64,000 nt of DNA from Maridesulfovibrio salexigens DSM 2638. GTDB lineage: Bacteria > Desulfobacterota > Desulfovibrionia > Desulfovibrionales > Desulfovibrionaceae. Position 1 is the stretch's first letter, and each line of letters begins with the position of its first letter. Shown here in pieces: positions 37,001 through 44,683 of the stretch. The stretch is from NCBI RefSeq assembly GCF_000023445.1, contig NC_012881.1, positions 439,501 to 503,500 on the forward strand, written 5' to 3'. A model generated the notes under the pieces. That model was not told the origin of the DNA and made no database searches. It worked only from the letters and a program-made list of their open reading frames with translations. The translations under genes and the position numbers were made by a program.

Positions 37001-37585
37001 ACTTCAAGCAGTGCTTCTCCTTTCCTGAGCAAAGGAGTTAAGGGCTGGCAAAGCCGTCAATGGCTGGGAATTCCTTTTCCGTTCCGTGAAGAATTCTTTG
37101 TTTTTCTCAATGACGGAGAGCAGGGAGCACAGGAAATTCAGCCTGAATACAAGGTCGGATTGTCTACCATTCCTACTTCCGTGAATTCCAATGCCACGCA
37201 GGAGCCGTACGCCACAACCCTATCCCTTGAATGCGGCAGTGGCAGACAGGAGTTGGTAAACTATAACTATTCCGAAAAGACGACTTTCACATGGAAGCCT
37301 GATCAGTGCGGTACAACCACCCTGACCATCCGTTTTCCGGGTATTGATCTGGTCAAGACCTATGAGGGCAAGCTTGGTTTTGCCAAGTTCTTGTCCGAGT
37401 TCCGTAATGGCGAGGTCAATTTCAGTCCCAAGGATTTTCCGGATCAGGCCAAGGGCTTGCAAGGTCTGGGCGTAAGCAGTGTAAAGGTCGGCTACAATTT
37501 CAGCGGTGCTGTTCCGGTTATCGAGGTCTTACAGATCAAGCCCTTGAACCTGCCCAATTTTATAACCGATTGCTGGGAAAATTAA
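34082..37585 (+). CDS. tssM: T6SS membrane-complex protein TssM (IcmF-like)
   Basis: A 1167-residue IcmF/VasK protein. Two N-terminal membrane helices (~residues 7-30 and 35-58) precede a cytoplasmic NTPase domain with Walker A GESDSGKS at 127-134. A third helix lies near residue 430 (MGMLVWLLLLFFVCGLF), followed by a ~720-residue periplasmic domain that contacts TssJ. The Walker A lysine is intact, which suggests an active NTPase. Its stop is 10 bp before the AMIN-like gene. Confidence 0.96.
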   Translation: MKKFLLNLLKIIFIVLLFVLAAVASYALVTYMGWPWWAGACLFGGVIGLVAAFFFIRKWMLRRREKKFVKRIVDQDDSAIAAAPLHERSRLQELQTRWTEAVQLLQNSELRRHGNPLYALPWFMVFGESDSGKSTAVASSRLTSILSDVGPTPGVSATRNCDWWFFEEAVILDTAGRYAIPIDESRDKEEWEKFLTLLVKYRKREPLNGLIITLPADRLQSGDEDSLNEYGRSLRRRVNELMRVLGVRFPVYVLLTKMDLVFGLKGLTEVLPDEARSQAMGMVNESMTSDPEEFVDTAVSGVIERLRALRMTLLDRENSFDPAFLLFAEELDRLRPRIRAFADGVFEENPYQEQPLFRGIYFSSGEQSGEQSSAFLDSLPSLQNVETKLPGTRQGLFLHDFFSKVLTRDRNLFTPIIEFLKWKLLTRNMGMLVWLLLLFFVCGLFSMSFLGNRRALDDLFTAFPKPPEFSEKIDECVVEMEGFRQKIVHLHDLNSNWWVPRMGLDVSLEAEQKVRKLYVEKFESALLKPVDTQLSRTIESLHAGSSEQEVSDFVKLLGWRIDLLDNRIEGGKVKPLAPYELPSGQAMSMAVPGFESDLMKYYGQTYSSYLDWIENDEGLKEQRLLLQARLGKVFSLKGSDFKWLVDWVDSNPEVQPVTLRDFWGGPRLHFENEVHVPPAYTTTGHKMLTDFLGELRRAMPDNTDFAQREKDFWNWYAEQFYRSWYSFSEHFTEGERQLLTKDDYSSMAHTMANADNPYFKLLGRMKEEFSVIKGLGTAPDWIADLFDFNIVLTQYKAMKAKGVEESSQKAEESLRKIMADLGGKMAENIEARIEGAKQLDEYMQVLHDLAGFTTSQETAFKSAAALYPATGQSSEGSGAESKSAGAVKKNPVDGATRAMAALRTRMRSGGQGTHMFWNLVAGPLEFMVYVITMEASCELQQLWEGKVLAETAHVPSDKLRTTLFGKSGIVNKFTSSSASPFLSKGVKGWQSRQWLGIPFPFREEFFVFLNDGEQGAQEIQPEYKVGLSTIPTSVNSNATQEPYATTLSLECGSGRQELVNYNYSEKTTFTWKPDQCGTTTLTIRFPGIDLVKTYEGKLGFAKFLSEFRNGEVNFSPKDFPDQAKGLQGLGVSSVKVGYNFSGAVPVIEVLQIKPLNLPNFITDCWEN

Positions 37586-37595
37586 GGAGGCGGAT

Positions 37596-38315
37596 GTGCT
37601 GACTGTCTTTTACAGAAGATTTTACATCCTGCTCTTCCTGATTTGGCTGGGTGCAGTTTCCGGTTTGTTTGTACTTACCGTGTGGGGCGATTTTGATACT
37701 TTTATCAGTGATTTCAATAAGCCTGTACAGATGCTTTTTAACGGATCTTCTGCTGTAAACGGCTCAGAGACTCTGCTGCAGGTTGCCACGGAAGAAGCAA
37801 CTTCCGTGCGCAGGGAAGTTATTCACGAAGTCCGCAAAGTTGAACGGGATGTGGAACAGTTTATTGAAGGAAATCAGACCATAAATCAGGCAGATTCCGA
37901 TCCGGTTAAACGCGAAATTCAAGAAGATCTTGCCGCTAACCGCACACAGGCTGTTTCGGCTTCCAAGGTCGGTATGTTGGATAATCTTGAATTTACCCAT
38001 ACGGAAACTGAGTTTTTGGCCCGTTTGCAGACTTCGAGTGAGGTGGGCAGGGTTACGTATTTCTGGATGGACAAACCTTCCAAGCTGGTGGTGGATCTAC
38101 GCGGCAAGTGGCGTTATTCCGTTCCGAGGGTAACTGATTTCATTTCTGGGTTTGTGGGGCAGGTGGTTCTGGGCAGGCATACGGACCGTTTGCGATTGGC
38201 CTTTAATTTCCGCAATCCCGAAGCTGAAAAAGGTCCGTCCCCGCAACTGATACGAACCCCGCAGGGACTTGATATTGTTGTTACCGAAAAGCTTCAGCAA
38301 AAAGAAAAAGAGTAA
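37596..38315 (+). CDS. AMIN-like domain protein, last gene of the T6SS cluster
   Basis: A 239-residue protein with one N-terminal membrane helix (~residues 10-30) and a periplasmic rest. Residues ~130-235 resemble an AMIN domain (strand PSKLVVDLRG, then LRLAFNF and LDIVV). AMIN domains bind peptidoglycan or target proteins to envelope complexes. A GTG start (37596) follows GGAGGCG. Because TssL here lacks an OmpA-like domain, this protein may supply the cell-wall anchor; that is inference. The middle (~45-110) is charged and likely helical. Confidence 0.75.
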   Translation: MLTVFYRRFYILLFLIWLGAVSGLFVLTVWGDFDTFISDFNKPVQMLFNGSSAVNGSETLLQVATEEATSVRREVIHEVRKVERDVEQFIEGNQTINQADSDPVKREIQEDLAANRTQAVSASKVGMLDNLEFTHTETEFLARLQTSSEVGRVTYFWMDKPSKLVVDLRGKWRYSVPRVTDFISGFVGQVVLGRHTDRLRLAFNFRNPEAEKGPSPQLIRTPQGLDIVVTEKLQQKEKE

Positions 38316-38321
38316 AACAGT

Positions 38322-38355
38322 GAAGCCCCGGCCAGAGCAACTTGGCAGGGGCTTC
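38322..38355. terminator. Hairpin at the end of the T6SS cluster
   Basis: GAAGCCCC ... GGGGCTTC with an inner GCCA/TGGC extension, 7 bp beyond the last T6SS stop. It lacks a T run. Confidence 0.65.
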
Positions 38356-38394
38356 GCAGTGTGATTTATAGAAACGGAGCATTCCTATAAAAAT

Positions 38395-38521
38395 CTAATT
38401 TTGTCCATAAGCAGCGATCTGCATCGTCGCTGCGAAAAATTCAAACCCTCACGTATTAAGATACGCTTCGGTCTTGAATTTTTCTTGCTCCTTGCATCTC
38501 ACTACTTCTGAACAAAATTAG
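38395..38521 (-). repeat. 127-bp structured palindromic element, copy A
   Basis: Terminal arms CTAATTTTGT / ACAAAATTAG, an inner AAAAATTCAA / TTGAATTTTT stem, and a central CGTAT/ATACG hairpin. Read on the minus strand it shares conserved blocks GTGAGATG and GCAGATCGCTG with the copy at 46086-46212. It sits 20 bp beyond the nifB stop, between the convergent T6SS and nif operons, and could act as a bidirectional terminator. Confidence 0.75.
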
Positions 38522-38541
38522 CACGGAGCAATTTTTAAATC

Positions 38542-39813
38542 TTAACCGCATTTGGTGCCGGTTCCGGTACAACAGGCGTCTGCGATGCTGCCACGCCGTC
38601 CCTTATGAATATCCATATTTCCGCCACTGTAGACCGTAGCCAGTGCGTCCTCGATGAACCCGCCGATTACGTAAGGTTCCACGCCGTCTTCAGCCAGCAT
38701 TACCTGCGGGGTTTCCCCGATGGCTGCTGCCAGCACTGCGCGACAGTCGCTGAGAGTGGCTGCAAGGTCGGTCCATCGCTGCGGACCGCATCCGGCTTTG
38801 GGTGCGGGCCGTTTTTCAACCAGTTTGAAGCCGCCACTTCCATCTTCGGCCCAGATGTGGAATTCCTTAGCTTCACCAAGATGCTGGTTGACCAACATTC
38901 CTTCGCGGGAGGCAACTGCCACGTAAGGGCGTGGACCTTTCACATCAATAGGTTTCAGTTCAGAACAGGATTTCATGGTTCCGCAGAGGGCAACTGATTT
39001 ATCGTCACCTAAAAGCCCTACAGCATCAGCACGGCAGCGGCGGCAGTGGGTCATCTGTTCGATTACTTTGCATGCTTCTTTGCGCAGGGGACCGATGGTC
39101 TCATGTCCCGGCTCAATTATGTCTGCAAAAGGCGTATCTGCTGTCGGCTTAAGCGGGATCATATTCTGGATGTCCGCGCCGAGATCGGCACATACTTTGG
39201 AAACTTCAGCAATATGATGCTCATTGATACCGGGGATGACGATGGAATTGATTTTTACGGTGATGCCCCGTTCCTTCAGGCCCTTGATCGCTGCAAGCTG
39301 GCGCTCAAGCAGAACTTTCGCGCCTTTTTCGCCGTGATAGACCACCTTGCCGTCCTTGACCCATGAATAAATCTTGGCTCCGATTTTTGGATCGATCGCA
39401 CTGATGGTGATGGTTACGTGGGATACGCCCAGTTCTTTTAGTTCATCCAGATAAGGCAGGATACCCATGCCGTTGGAGGACAGGCAGAAAATCAGGTGCG
39501 GATGTTTTTTATTGAGTAAACGCATGGTTTCCAGAGTCTCTTCCGGGTTGGCAAAAGGGTCGCCCGGTCCTGCTATACCGGCAACGGTGATGCGCGGTTC
39601 TTTCTCCAGTACTGCATCCATGTATTCCGCAGCCTGAAAAGGTTTAAGGACACTGCTGGTCACGCCGGGACGCGATTCGTTAACGCAATCATATTTGCGG
39701 TTGCAGTAGTTGCACTGGATGTTGCACTTGGGGGCTACCGGGAGATGAACACGTCCACAGGAGCCTGCGGTTTCTTTGTTGAAGCACGGGTGTTTAGTAG
39801 TATCTTTCTGCAT
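38542..39813 (-). CDS. nifB: Nitrogenase cofactor biosynthesis radical SAM protein NifB
   Basis: A 423-residue NifB that fuses two [4Fe-4S] clusters with a SAM-derived carbide into the NifB-co precursor of FeMo-co. N-terminal HPCF is followed by the radical SAM motif C30-x3-C34-x2-C37. Other conserved cysteines occur around THCRRCRADA. The C-terminal ~110 residues form a NifX/NafY-like domain (VAVASREGMLVNQHLG). It is the last gene of the nif operon. This is the functional copy; a paralogue lacking the three cysteines is at 43428-44558. Confidence 0.97.
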   Translation of the reverse strand: MQKDTTKHPCFNKETAGSCGRVHLPVAPKCNIQCNYCNRKYDCVNESRPGVTSSVLKPFQAAEYMDAVLEKEPRITVAGIAGPGDPFANPEETLETMRLLNKKHPHLIFCLSSNGMGILPYLDELKELGVSHVTITISAIDPKIGAKIYSWVKDGKVVYHGEKGAKVLLERQLAAIKGLKERGITVKINSIVIPGINEHHIAEVSKVCADLGADIQNMIPLKPTADTPFADIIEPGHETIGPLRKEACKVIEQMTHCRRCRADAVGLLGDDKSVALCGTMKSCSELKPIDVKGPRPYVAVASREGMLVNQHLGEAKEFHIWAEDGSGGFKLVEKRPAPKAGCGPQRWTDLAATLSDCRAVLAAAIGETPQVMLAEDGVEPYVIGGFIEDALATVYSGGNMDIHKGRRGSIADACCTGTGTKCG

Positions 39814-39848
39814 GGTAATTCTCCCAGTATATTAATAGTAATAAATTC

Positions 39849-41207
39849 TTACATGTAGCCGTAGCCAACGGAGTTATCTGCCTGCTTCTTTTCCAGCATG
39901 GCGTTTACAATGCGGTCGAAGAGATGCTGCGTTCCGCGATAGCCGAGGGTCGGGATGCGCTGTCCGCCGAAGCGGTCATGGACTGGAAAACCGACCCTGA
40001 TCAGGGGAATGTCCCATGCTTTGGCGTAGCGGTATCCCTTGGAATGTCCGATAAGCATATCGGGTTTCAGTTCTTCGGCTCTTTCGGAAATGTCGTGGAA
40101 GTCAACGCCTTCATGGATTTCGGGGATGGTTCTGCCCACGCCTTCGGTTACAGCAGTGACTGCTTCGGCCATGCCTTTTTTCTTGGCACCGGAACCGGCA
40201 AGGATAACGTCCACGCCGATTTCAGCCAGAAATGCACACAGTCCGGTTACGAGGTCTTCCTCGCCGTAAACAACCGCCCGTTTACCGAACACGTATTTGT
40301 GTCCGTCAACGTAGGCATCGATCAGTCTGCCGCGTTCACGTTCGTAACGGGCGGGCATTTCCTTGCCGGAAACAGCTTCAAGTGTTTCGAAGAAAATATC
40401 CGACTCGCGCAGTCCCATAGGCAGACCTATGCGGTGGTTTGCCACTCCGAAACGTTCCGCAAGGCTGCTTCCGCCGCTCTTGGCGGGCACGCAGCGACCT
40501 AGTTCGATGGTTGCCTTCGCGCCGGACATTTTCTTGATGTCCTCAACCGGAGTCCCGCCAACCGGGATTTTCATGTAATCCTCAAGAGCCGGACCATCGA
40601 GTGTTTCGGAAATATCAGGCAGAATGGTTGCTTTCAGGCCGAAGTCTTCACAAATATCAAAGAGGTGGCGAACGTCTTCGCAGGAAACCATGTTGGGCAG
40701 GATGTTGATGTGCCCGTCATTTTCTGCCTTCTCAGTGCAAAGCTGCTCAACCATGGAGCGCACTGCCCCGTGCCAGCCGTCCACGTGTGTGCCATTGTAG
40801 CTGGGAGTGGAAACCTGCACTATGTCGGGCAGATTCAGGTCACCGAATTCGTCAAAGAATTCCTTGAGATACATGGGTACATCATCGCCGATGGTTTCAG
40901 TCAGGCAGGTCGTCGCTACGCCGACGATTTTCGGCTCGTACTTTTTCATCACATTGAGGATGCCCTTCTTCAGGTTCGGGCCGCCGCCGTAAATCGCGTG
41001 CTTTTCTCCCAAAGCTGAGGAAGCGATGTCCACAGGTTCCCGGAAATGGCTGATGATATAACGGCGCATGTAAGTAGCGCAGCCCTGTGAGCCGTGCAGG
41101 AAAGGAATGGAGCCTTCTACGCCTCTGAATGCGAGCGATGCGCCAAGGGGTGTGCAGAGTTTGCAGGCATTAGTTGTGGATGTGTAATTTTTACTCTTGG
41201 TAGTCAT
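39849..41207 (-). CDS. nifN: Nitrogenase cofactor scaffold subunit NifN
   Basis: A 452-residue NifK-like protein that forms the NifEN scaffold on which NifB-co matures to FeMo-co. The N-terminal NACKLCTPLGASLAFRGV, the GSQGCATYMRRY segment and CLTETIGDD mirror the P-cluster side of NifK, with family differences. It starts 2 bp after the nifE stop and is translationally coupled. Confidence 0.95.
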   Translation of the reverse strand: MTTKSKNYTSTTNACKLCTPLGASLAFRGVEGSIPFLHGSQGCATYMRRYIISHFREPVDIASSALGEKHAIYGGGPNLKKGILNVMKKYEPKIVGVATTCLTETIGDDVPMYLKEFFDEFGDLNLPDIVQVSTPSYNGTHVDGWHGAVRSMVEQLCTEKAENDGHINILPNMVSCEDVRHLFDICEDFGLKATILPDISETLDGPALEDYMKIPVGGTPVEDIKKMSGAKATIELGRCVPAKSGGSSLAERFGVANHRIGLPMGLRESDIFFETLEAVSGKEMPARYERERGRLIDAYVDGHKYVFGKRAVVYGEEDLVTGLCAFLAEIGVDVILAGSGAKKKGMAEAVTAVTEGVGRTIPEIHEGVDFHDISERAEELKPDMLIGHSKGYRYAKAWDIPLIRVGFPVHDRFGGQRIPTLGYRGTQHLFDRIVNAMLEKKQADNSVGYGYM

Positions 41208-41209
41208 GG

Positions 41210-42574
41210 CTATTCTCCTGTCTTTTTGGCTCTACGGGGTACAAAGTTCCAGACCGGGCTCATGGCTGATGAATGAATTTCACGGGCGAAGTTGAGCATG
41301 CCTTCGAAACCTTCAAGGGCTTCCTTGCGCTCGTGGTTGTGATCGCAGAAACCGACACCCATCTTGAAGGCGATGGGACGTTCTTTTACGCCGCCTACGA
41401 AGATATCAACGTCCTTTTCTTTAATGAACGCTGAGAGTTCGAGTGGGTTGGCGTCATCAACGAGGATGGTGCCGGGATCGGATATGCGTTCCAGCTCAGC
41501 ATAATCTTCCTTGGTTCCGGTCTGGGACCCGACCATAACTACTTTCATACCCAGATGGCGGAAGGCCTTGAGCAGGGAGAATGCCTTGAAAGAACCGCCC
41601 ACGTACATGGCGACTTTTTTGCCTTCGAGGTCTTTGCGCATGCGGGCTAGTTCGGGCATGAGTTTTGAGAGTTCTTCGCGGACGAGATCTTCCGTGCGTT
41701 TGACAATGTCCGGGTCGACATCCTTGAAGAAATCAGCAACCTGATAGAGGGAATCGGCCATGTCTTCGATGCCGAGGTAGGAGACGCGCATAAAGGGCGT
41801 GCCGTATTCCTCTTTCATCATTTTTGCCAAATCCAATGTCGCACCCGAACACTGTACAAGGTTAAGGGCCGCACCGTGGCTGCGCCCGATATCCTTCACA
41901 CGTCCGTCACCGGTAATGTTGGCGACGACCTCCACCCCCATTTTTTTGAAATATTCGCGGATGATCCAGATTTCCCCGGCAAGGTTGAAGTCGCCGAGAA
42001 TGTTCACGGAAAGCGGGGAGATATCCGAGGTGTCCTCGGTTCCCACCAGTTTAAACATGGCTTTGCAGGCCGCGAGATAACCTTCACGCTTGCTGCCCTT
42101 GAATCCTTCAGACTGTACCGGGAGTACGGGGATGCCTTTTTTCGCGCTCATCTTTCTACAGACCGCTTCAAGGTCATCGCCGATGATGCCGACAATGCAG
42201 GTGGAGTAGACAAAGGCTGCCTTGGGGCTATGGCGGTCGATGAGTTCATCAAGGGCGGCTTCAAGTTTTTTTTCGCCGCCGAAGATGACGTCTGTTTCCT
42301 GCAAGTCTGTGGAAAAGGAGAGGCGGTGCAGTTCCGGTCCGCTGGAAAGTGCGCCACGGATGTCCCAGGTGTAAACCGCACAGCCGATAGGCCCGTGCAC
42401 CAGGTGCAGGGCATCGGCTATGGGATAGAGAACGACCCTTGAACCGCAGAAAACACAGGCTCTCTGACTCACTGCTCCGGCAAGTGATTCCCGGTTGCAG
42501 GCCATGTCCAGTGCTCCCTCGCCCGTGCGGTGGATCTGGTCTTTACGTTCTTCTAATATTGTATATTCATTCAT
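41210..42574 (-). CDS. nifE: Nitrogenase cofactor scaffold subunit NifE
   Basis: A 454-residue NifD-like scaffold subunit. Cys motifs RACVFCGSR, HGPIGCA and STCIVGIIGDD hold the [4Fe-4S] cluster shared with NifN. GGAG precedes the ATG. It follows the GNAT gene in the operon and pairs with nifN immediately downstream. Confidence 0.95.
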   Translation of the reverse strand: MNEYTILEERKDQIHRTGEGALDMACNRESLAGAVSQRACVFCGSRVVLYPIADALHLVHGPIGCAVYTWDIRGALSSGPELHRLSFSTDLQETDVIFGGEKKLEAALDELIDRHSPKAAFVYSTCIVGIIGDDLEAVCRKMSAKKGIPVLPVQSEGFKGSKREGYLAACKAMFKLVGTEDTSDISPLSVNILGDFNLAGEIWIIREYFKKMGVEVVANITGDGRVKDIGRSHGAALNLVQCSGATLDLAKMMKEEYGTPFMRVSYLGIEDMADSLYQVADFFKDVDPDIVKRTEDLVREELSKLMPELARMRKDLEGKKVAMYVGGSFKAFSLLKAFRHLGMKVVMVGSQTGTKEDYAELERISDPGTILVDDANPLELSAFIKEKDVDIFVGGVKERPIAFKMGVGFCDHNHERKEALEGFEGMLNFAREIHSSAMSPVWNFVPRRAKKTGE

Positions 42575-42588
42575 GATGTGCTCCGTTG

Positions 42589-43044
42589 CTATGCGTTCGC
42601 CTTGCGAAGGCAGATCAGGCTTGTGTTGCTCCAGCCTATCTTTTCGTAGAATTTCAGGGCCGGGGTATTGTCGCAGTCTGCAAGCAGTTGCAGTCTTGTT
42701 GCTCTGTTCTCTTCTGCGAATTCGAGAATGGCTTCCATAAGCATGGTGCCGATTCCCTCCCCTTGCCGATCGTTGCGGACAACCACGTCTTCAACAAGGA
42801 TAGACGGGCCGCCTTCAGCGGTTGAGATTACAATCTGACCGGTGCACATGCCGACCACTCCACCCTGTTCTTCTGCAACCAGAATGCGTGCCCGGGGATT
42901 GCCTAGCAGCATTCTCAACCCCTTCATCTGTCTGTTCCCATCCGCTGAAAAGTCCTTCTCGACGGAGAAAAGTGACTTCAGCAGATCGGTCATGGGGGCC
43001 AGATCAGCAGAGTTGGCGTTGCGTATATGAACTGTGGCCGGCAT
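42589..43044 (-). CDS. GNAT-family N-acetyltransferase within the nif operon
   Basis: A 151-residue GNAT protein. The acetyl-CoA-binding motif A (VVRNDRQGEGIGTMLM, with Q/R-x-x-G-x-G/A) is intact, and the C-terminal strand has ALKFYEKIGW. It lies between the ferredoxin and nifE, so it is co-transcribed with nif genes. The substrate is unknown; it might acetylate a Nif protein or a small molecule. Confidence 0.88.
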   Translation of the reverse strand: MPATVHIRNANSADLAPMTDLLKSLFSVEKDFSADGNRQMKGLRMLLGNPRARILVAEEQGGVVGMCTGQIVISTAEGGPSILVEDVVVRNDRQGEGIGTMLMEAILEFAEENRATRLQLLADCDNTPALKFYEKIGWSNTSLICLRKANA

Positions 43045-43108
43045 ATGCTCCCTCTATGGTTTCCAAAATTCAGAAGCGTGAATTTTGAAATGTTGATGAT
43101 AAAGTTAA

Positions 43109-43411
43109 TTAATCCAGCAGATAGTCTGCGCAGGGTTCGCCGTCTTCAAGGCCATCAAGGATTTCATCAATGGCTTCTTCGGAATCCACACCCTTGAACC
43201 ACCAGTTCTCAGGTTGAACCACGAGGATGGGGCCGTTATCGCACTGCTTAAGACAGCTGGTGGCTACCACCAGTGCGTCTATGCCGCGGTCGATGATTTC
43301 TTCTTCAATGTATTGCAGGAAACCATCGGTCTGTTTGTGACAGATACCTTTGGGTGCGCCGGCAGCGCGGAAACTCTGACAACAGATGATCATTCTTTCA
43401 GGGGTAGCCAT
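43109..43411 (-). CDS. Thioredoxin-like [2Fe-2S] ferredoxin
   Basis: A 100-residue ferredoxin of the thioredoxin-like [2Fe-2S] class known from Clostridium pasteurianum and nif regions. Candidate cluster ligands are C10 or C11, C24, C53 and C57 (C-x3-C in SCLKQC). The start at 43411 is chosen because GAGGAG lies 6 nt upstream, which also removes an out-of-place basic N terminus. It probably carries electrons for cofactor assembly or nitrogenase. Confidence 0.88.
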   Translation of the reverse strand: MATPERMIICCQSFRAAGAPKGICHKQTDGFLQYIEEEIIDRGIDALVVATSCLKQCDNGPILVVQPENWWFKGVDSEEAIDEILDGLEDGEPCADYLLD

Positions 43412-43427
43412 ATTCTTCTCCTCGTGT

Positions 43428-44558
43428 TTACTTTTTGCACTTGCCTTTTTTGCCGCCGCCGTAGAGCACATCCACTGTGCCTTCGACGTTGTCTTCCGAG
43501 ATCACGGTTCTGATTCCGTTGGCGGCTAGAATTTTTTTCGGAGTTTCCCCTGCTGCGGCGCAGAGCAGTACGAAACAGTCATTCAGAATCTCGGCCAGCT
43601 TTTCCCAGCGGGCTGCTCCTCCGCCCGGTTCCGGGGCCTCTCTTGTCTCAAGCAGGCAGGCCAGACCGTCTTCACGCGGGCCGTAGATCATGATTTTATG
43701 GGCGTGGCCCAGATGCAGGTCGATATCCATTCCGCCGGAACTTGCCACCGCAACATTGGGGCGGCTAACGCTAGGTTTAGGCAGAGAACTTGATGTCGGT
43801 CGTTCCAGCTCCATGTCTGAACCGCATCTGAGCCACGGCTCCATAAGTTCAATATGTTTTGCAGCCAGTTCCCGGGCAGTTTTTATCTGCGCGTCGCTTA
43901 CTGCGGAAAATTCGCTTTTCCTTTCAGGGATGAAAGGAATTAATCCCATGATGTCTGCATCAAGTGTCTTAACTGCGATGGCGATGCTTTCGATCTGGTC
44001 AATATTCTCAGAGTATAGAGTTGTGTTGACCTTCACGGTCAGGCCTGCATTTTTGAAAGCCTTGATGGTTGCTCCCTGTTCTTTCATGAGCATTATGCTG
44101 GCTTCGGGCAGGGGGATGTTTTTGGTGGACGGGCGAATCCATGCATAGATTTTTTCGGCGGTAGCTGAGTCCGCCGCATCCACCAAAACAGTTATGTGGG
44201 AAATATTGAGTTCCGCCAGTTTTTCCGCGTGCTTTTCGCCGCCGATACCCAGAGTGGTCAGGCAGAGGTTCATGCGCGGGTATTTTTCTCTGACCATTTT
44301 CAGGGTTTTGTAGGTGGTTTCAAAATCAGCCAGCGGGTCGCCGGGACCGGTAATGCCTACAACTTTGATCTTTTTGCCGGAGTTGATCAGTTCATCAAGC
44401 ATGGCAACTGCGTCTTCCGGGAGCATGGCTGCGGGAAGCTTGGCGTCAGGAGCGAATCTGGTGCGGGCAAAAGTCTTGGGAGCAACCGGAAGGTGAATGC
44501 GGCCGACTGATGCACGGGCCGAGGGGCCGAAACAGGGATGTGAAGTAGAAGTAGTCAT
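43428..44558 (-). CDS. NifB-like paralogue lacking the radical SAM cysteines
   Basis: A 376-residue protein colinear with NifB along its whole length: HPCF near the start, GRIHLPVAPK, GITGPGDPLADFETT, a TIM-barrel core, and a C-terminal NifX-like domain (VAVASSGGMDIDLHLGHAHKI). At the radical SAM site the C-x3-C-x2-C of NifB reads T29-x3-T33-x2-A36 in the same register, so the SAM-bound [4Fe-4S] cluster cannot form in the usual way. C9 of HPCF is kept; the HCRRC pair of NifB is reduced to one Cys. The frame is intact, so it is not an obvious pseudogene. It may be a carrier or assembly factor for NifB-co. It lies between nifK and the ferredoxin. Confidence 0.9.
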   Translation of the reverse strand: MTTSTSHPCFGPSARASVGRIHLPVAPKTFARTRFAPDAKLPAAMLPEDAVAMLDELINSGKKIKVVGITGPGDPLADFETTYKTLKMVREKYPRMNLCLTTLGIGGEKHAEKLAELNISHITVLVDAADSATAEKIYAWIRPSTKNIPLPEASIMLMKEQGATIKAFKNAGLTVKVNTTLYSENIDQIESIAIAVKTLDADIMGLIPFIPERKSEFSAVSDAQIKTARELAAKHIELMEPWLRCGSDMELERPTSSSLPKPSVSRPNVAVASSGGMDIDLHLGHAHKIMIYGPREDGLACLLETREAPEPGGGAARWEKLAEILNDCFVLLCAAAGETPKKILAANGIRTVISEDNVEGTVDVLYGGGKKGKCKK

Positions 44559-44578
44559 GGTGTTGCTCCGTTTTGTTT

Positions 44579-44645
44579 GGCCTCCGGCGGAAAATCCCCT
44601 ACTAGGGATTCCAAAGGGGCTTAGCTCCTTTGGCCGCCGGAGGCG
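44579..44645. repeat. Dispersed hairpin repeat, copy 5 (nifK/nifB-like junction)
   Basis: GCCTCCGGCGG and CCGCCGGAGGC arms (44580-44590, 44634-44644) enclose two inner hairpins (AATCCCCTACTAGGGATT and CCAAAGGGG...CTCCTTTGG). It lies 20 bp upstream of the NifB-like start and downstream of nifK. Confidence 0.8.
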
Positions 44646-44683
44646 AAATCATCTGGCAGAAGCGCGATAGCGCCTCAAATCAA

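Noticed and set aside
43428-44558. NifB-like gene treated as a pseudogene
   Set aside because: The frame is intact, it sits tightly in the operon, and the cysteine replacements are in register without indels, so decay is not shown.
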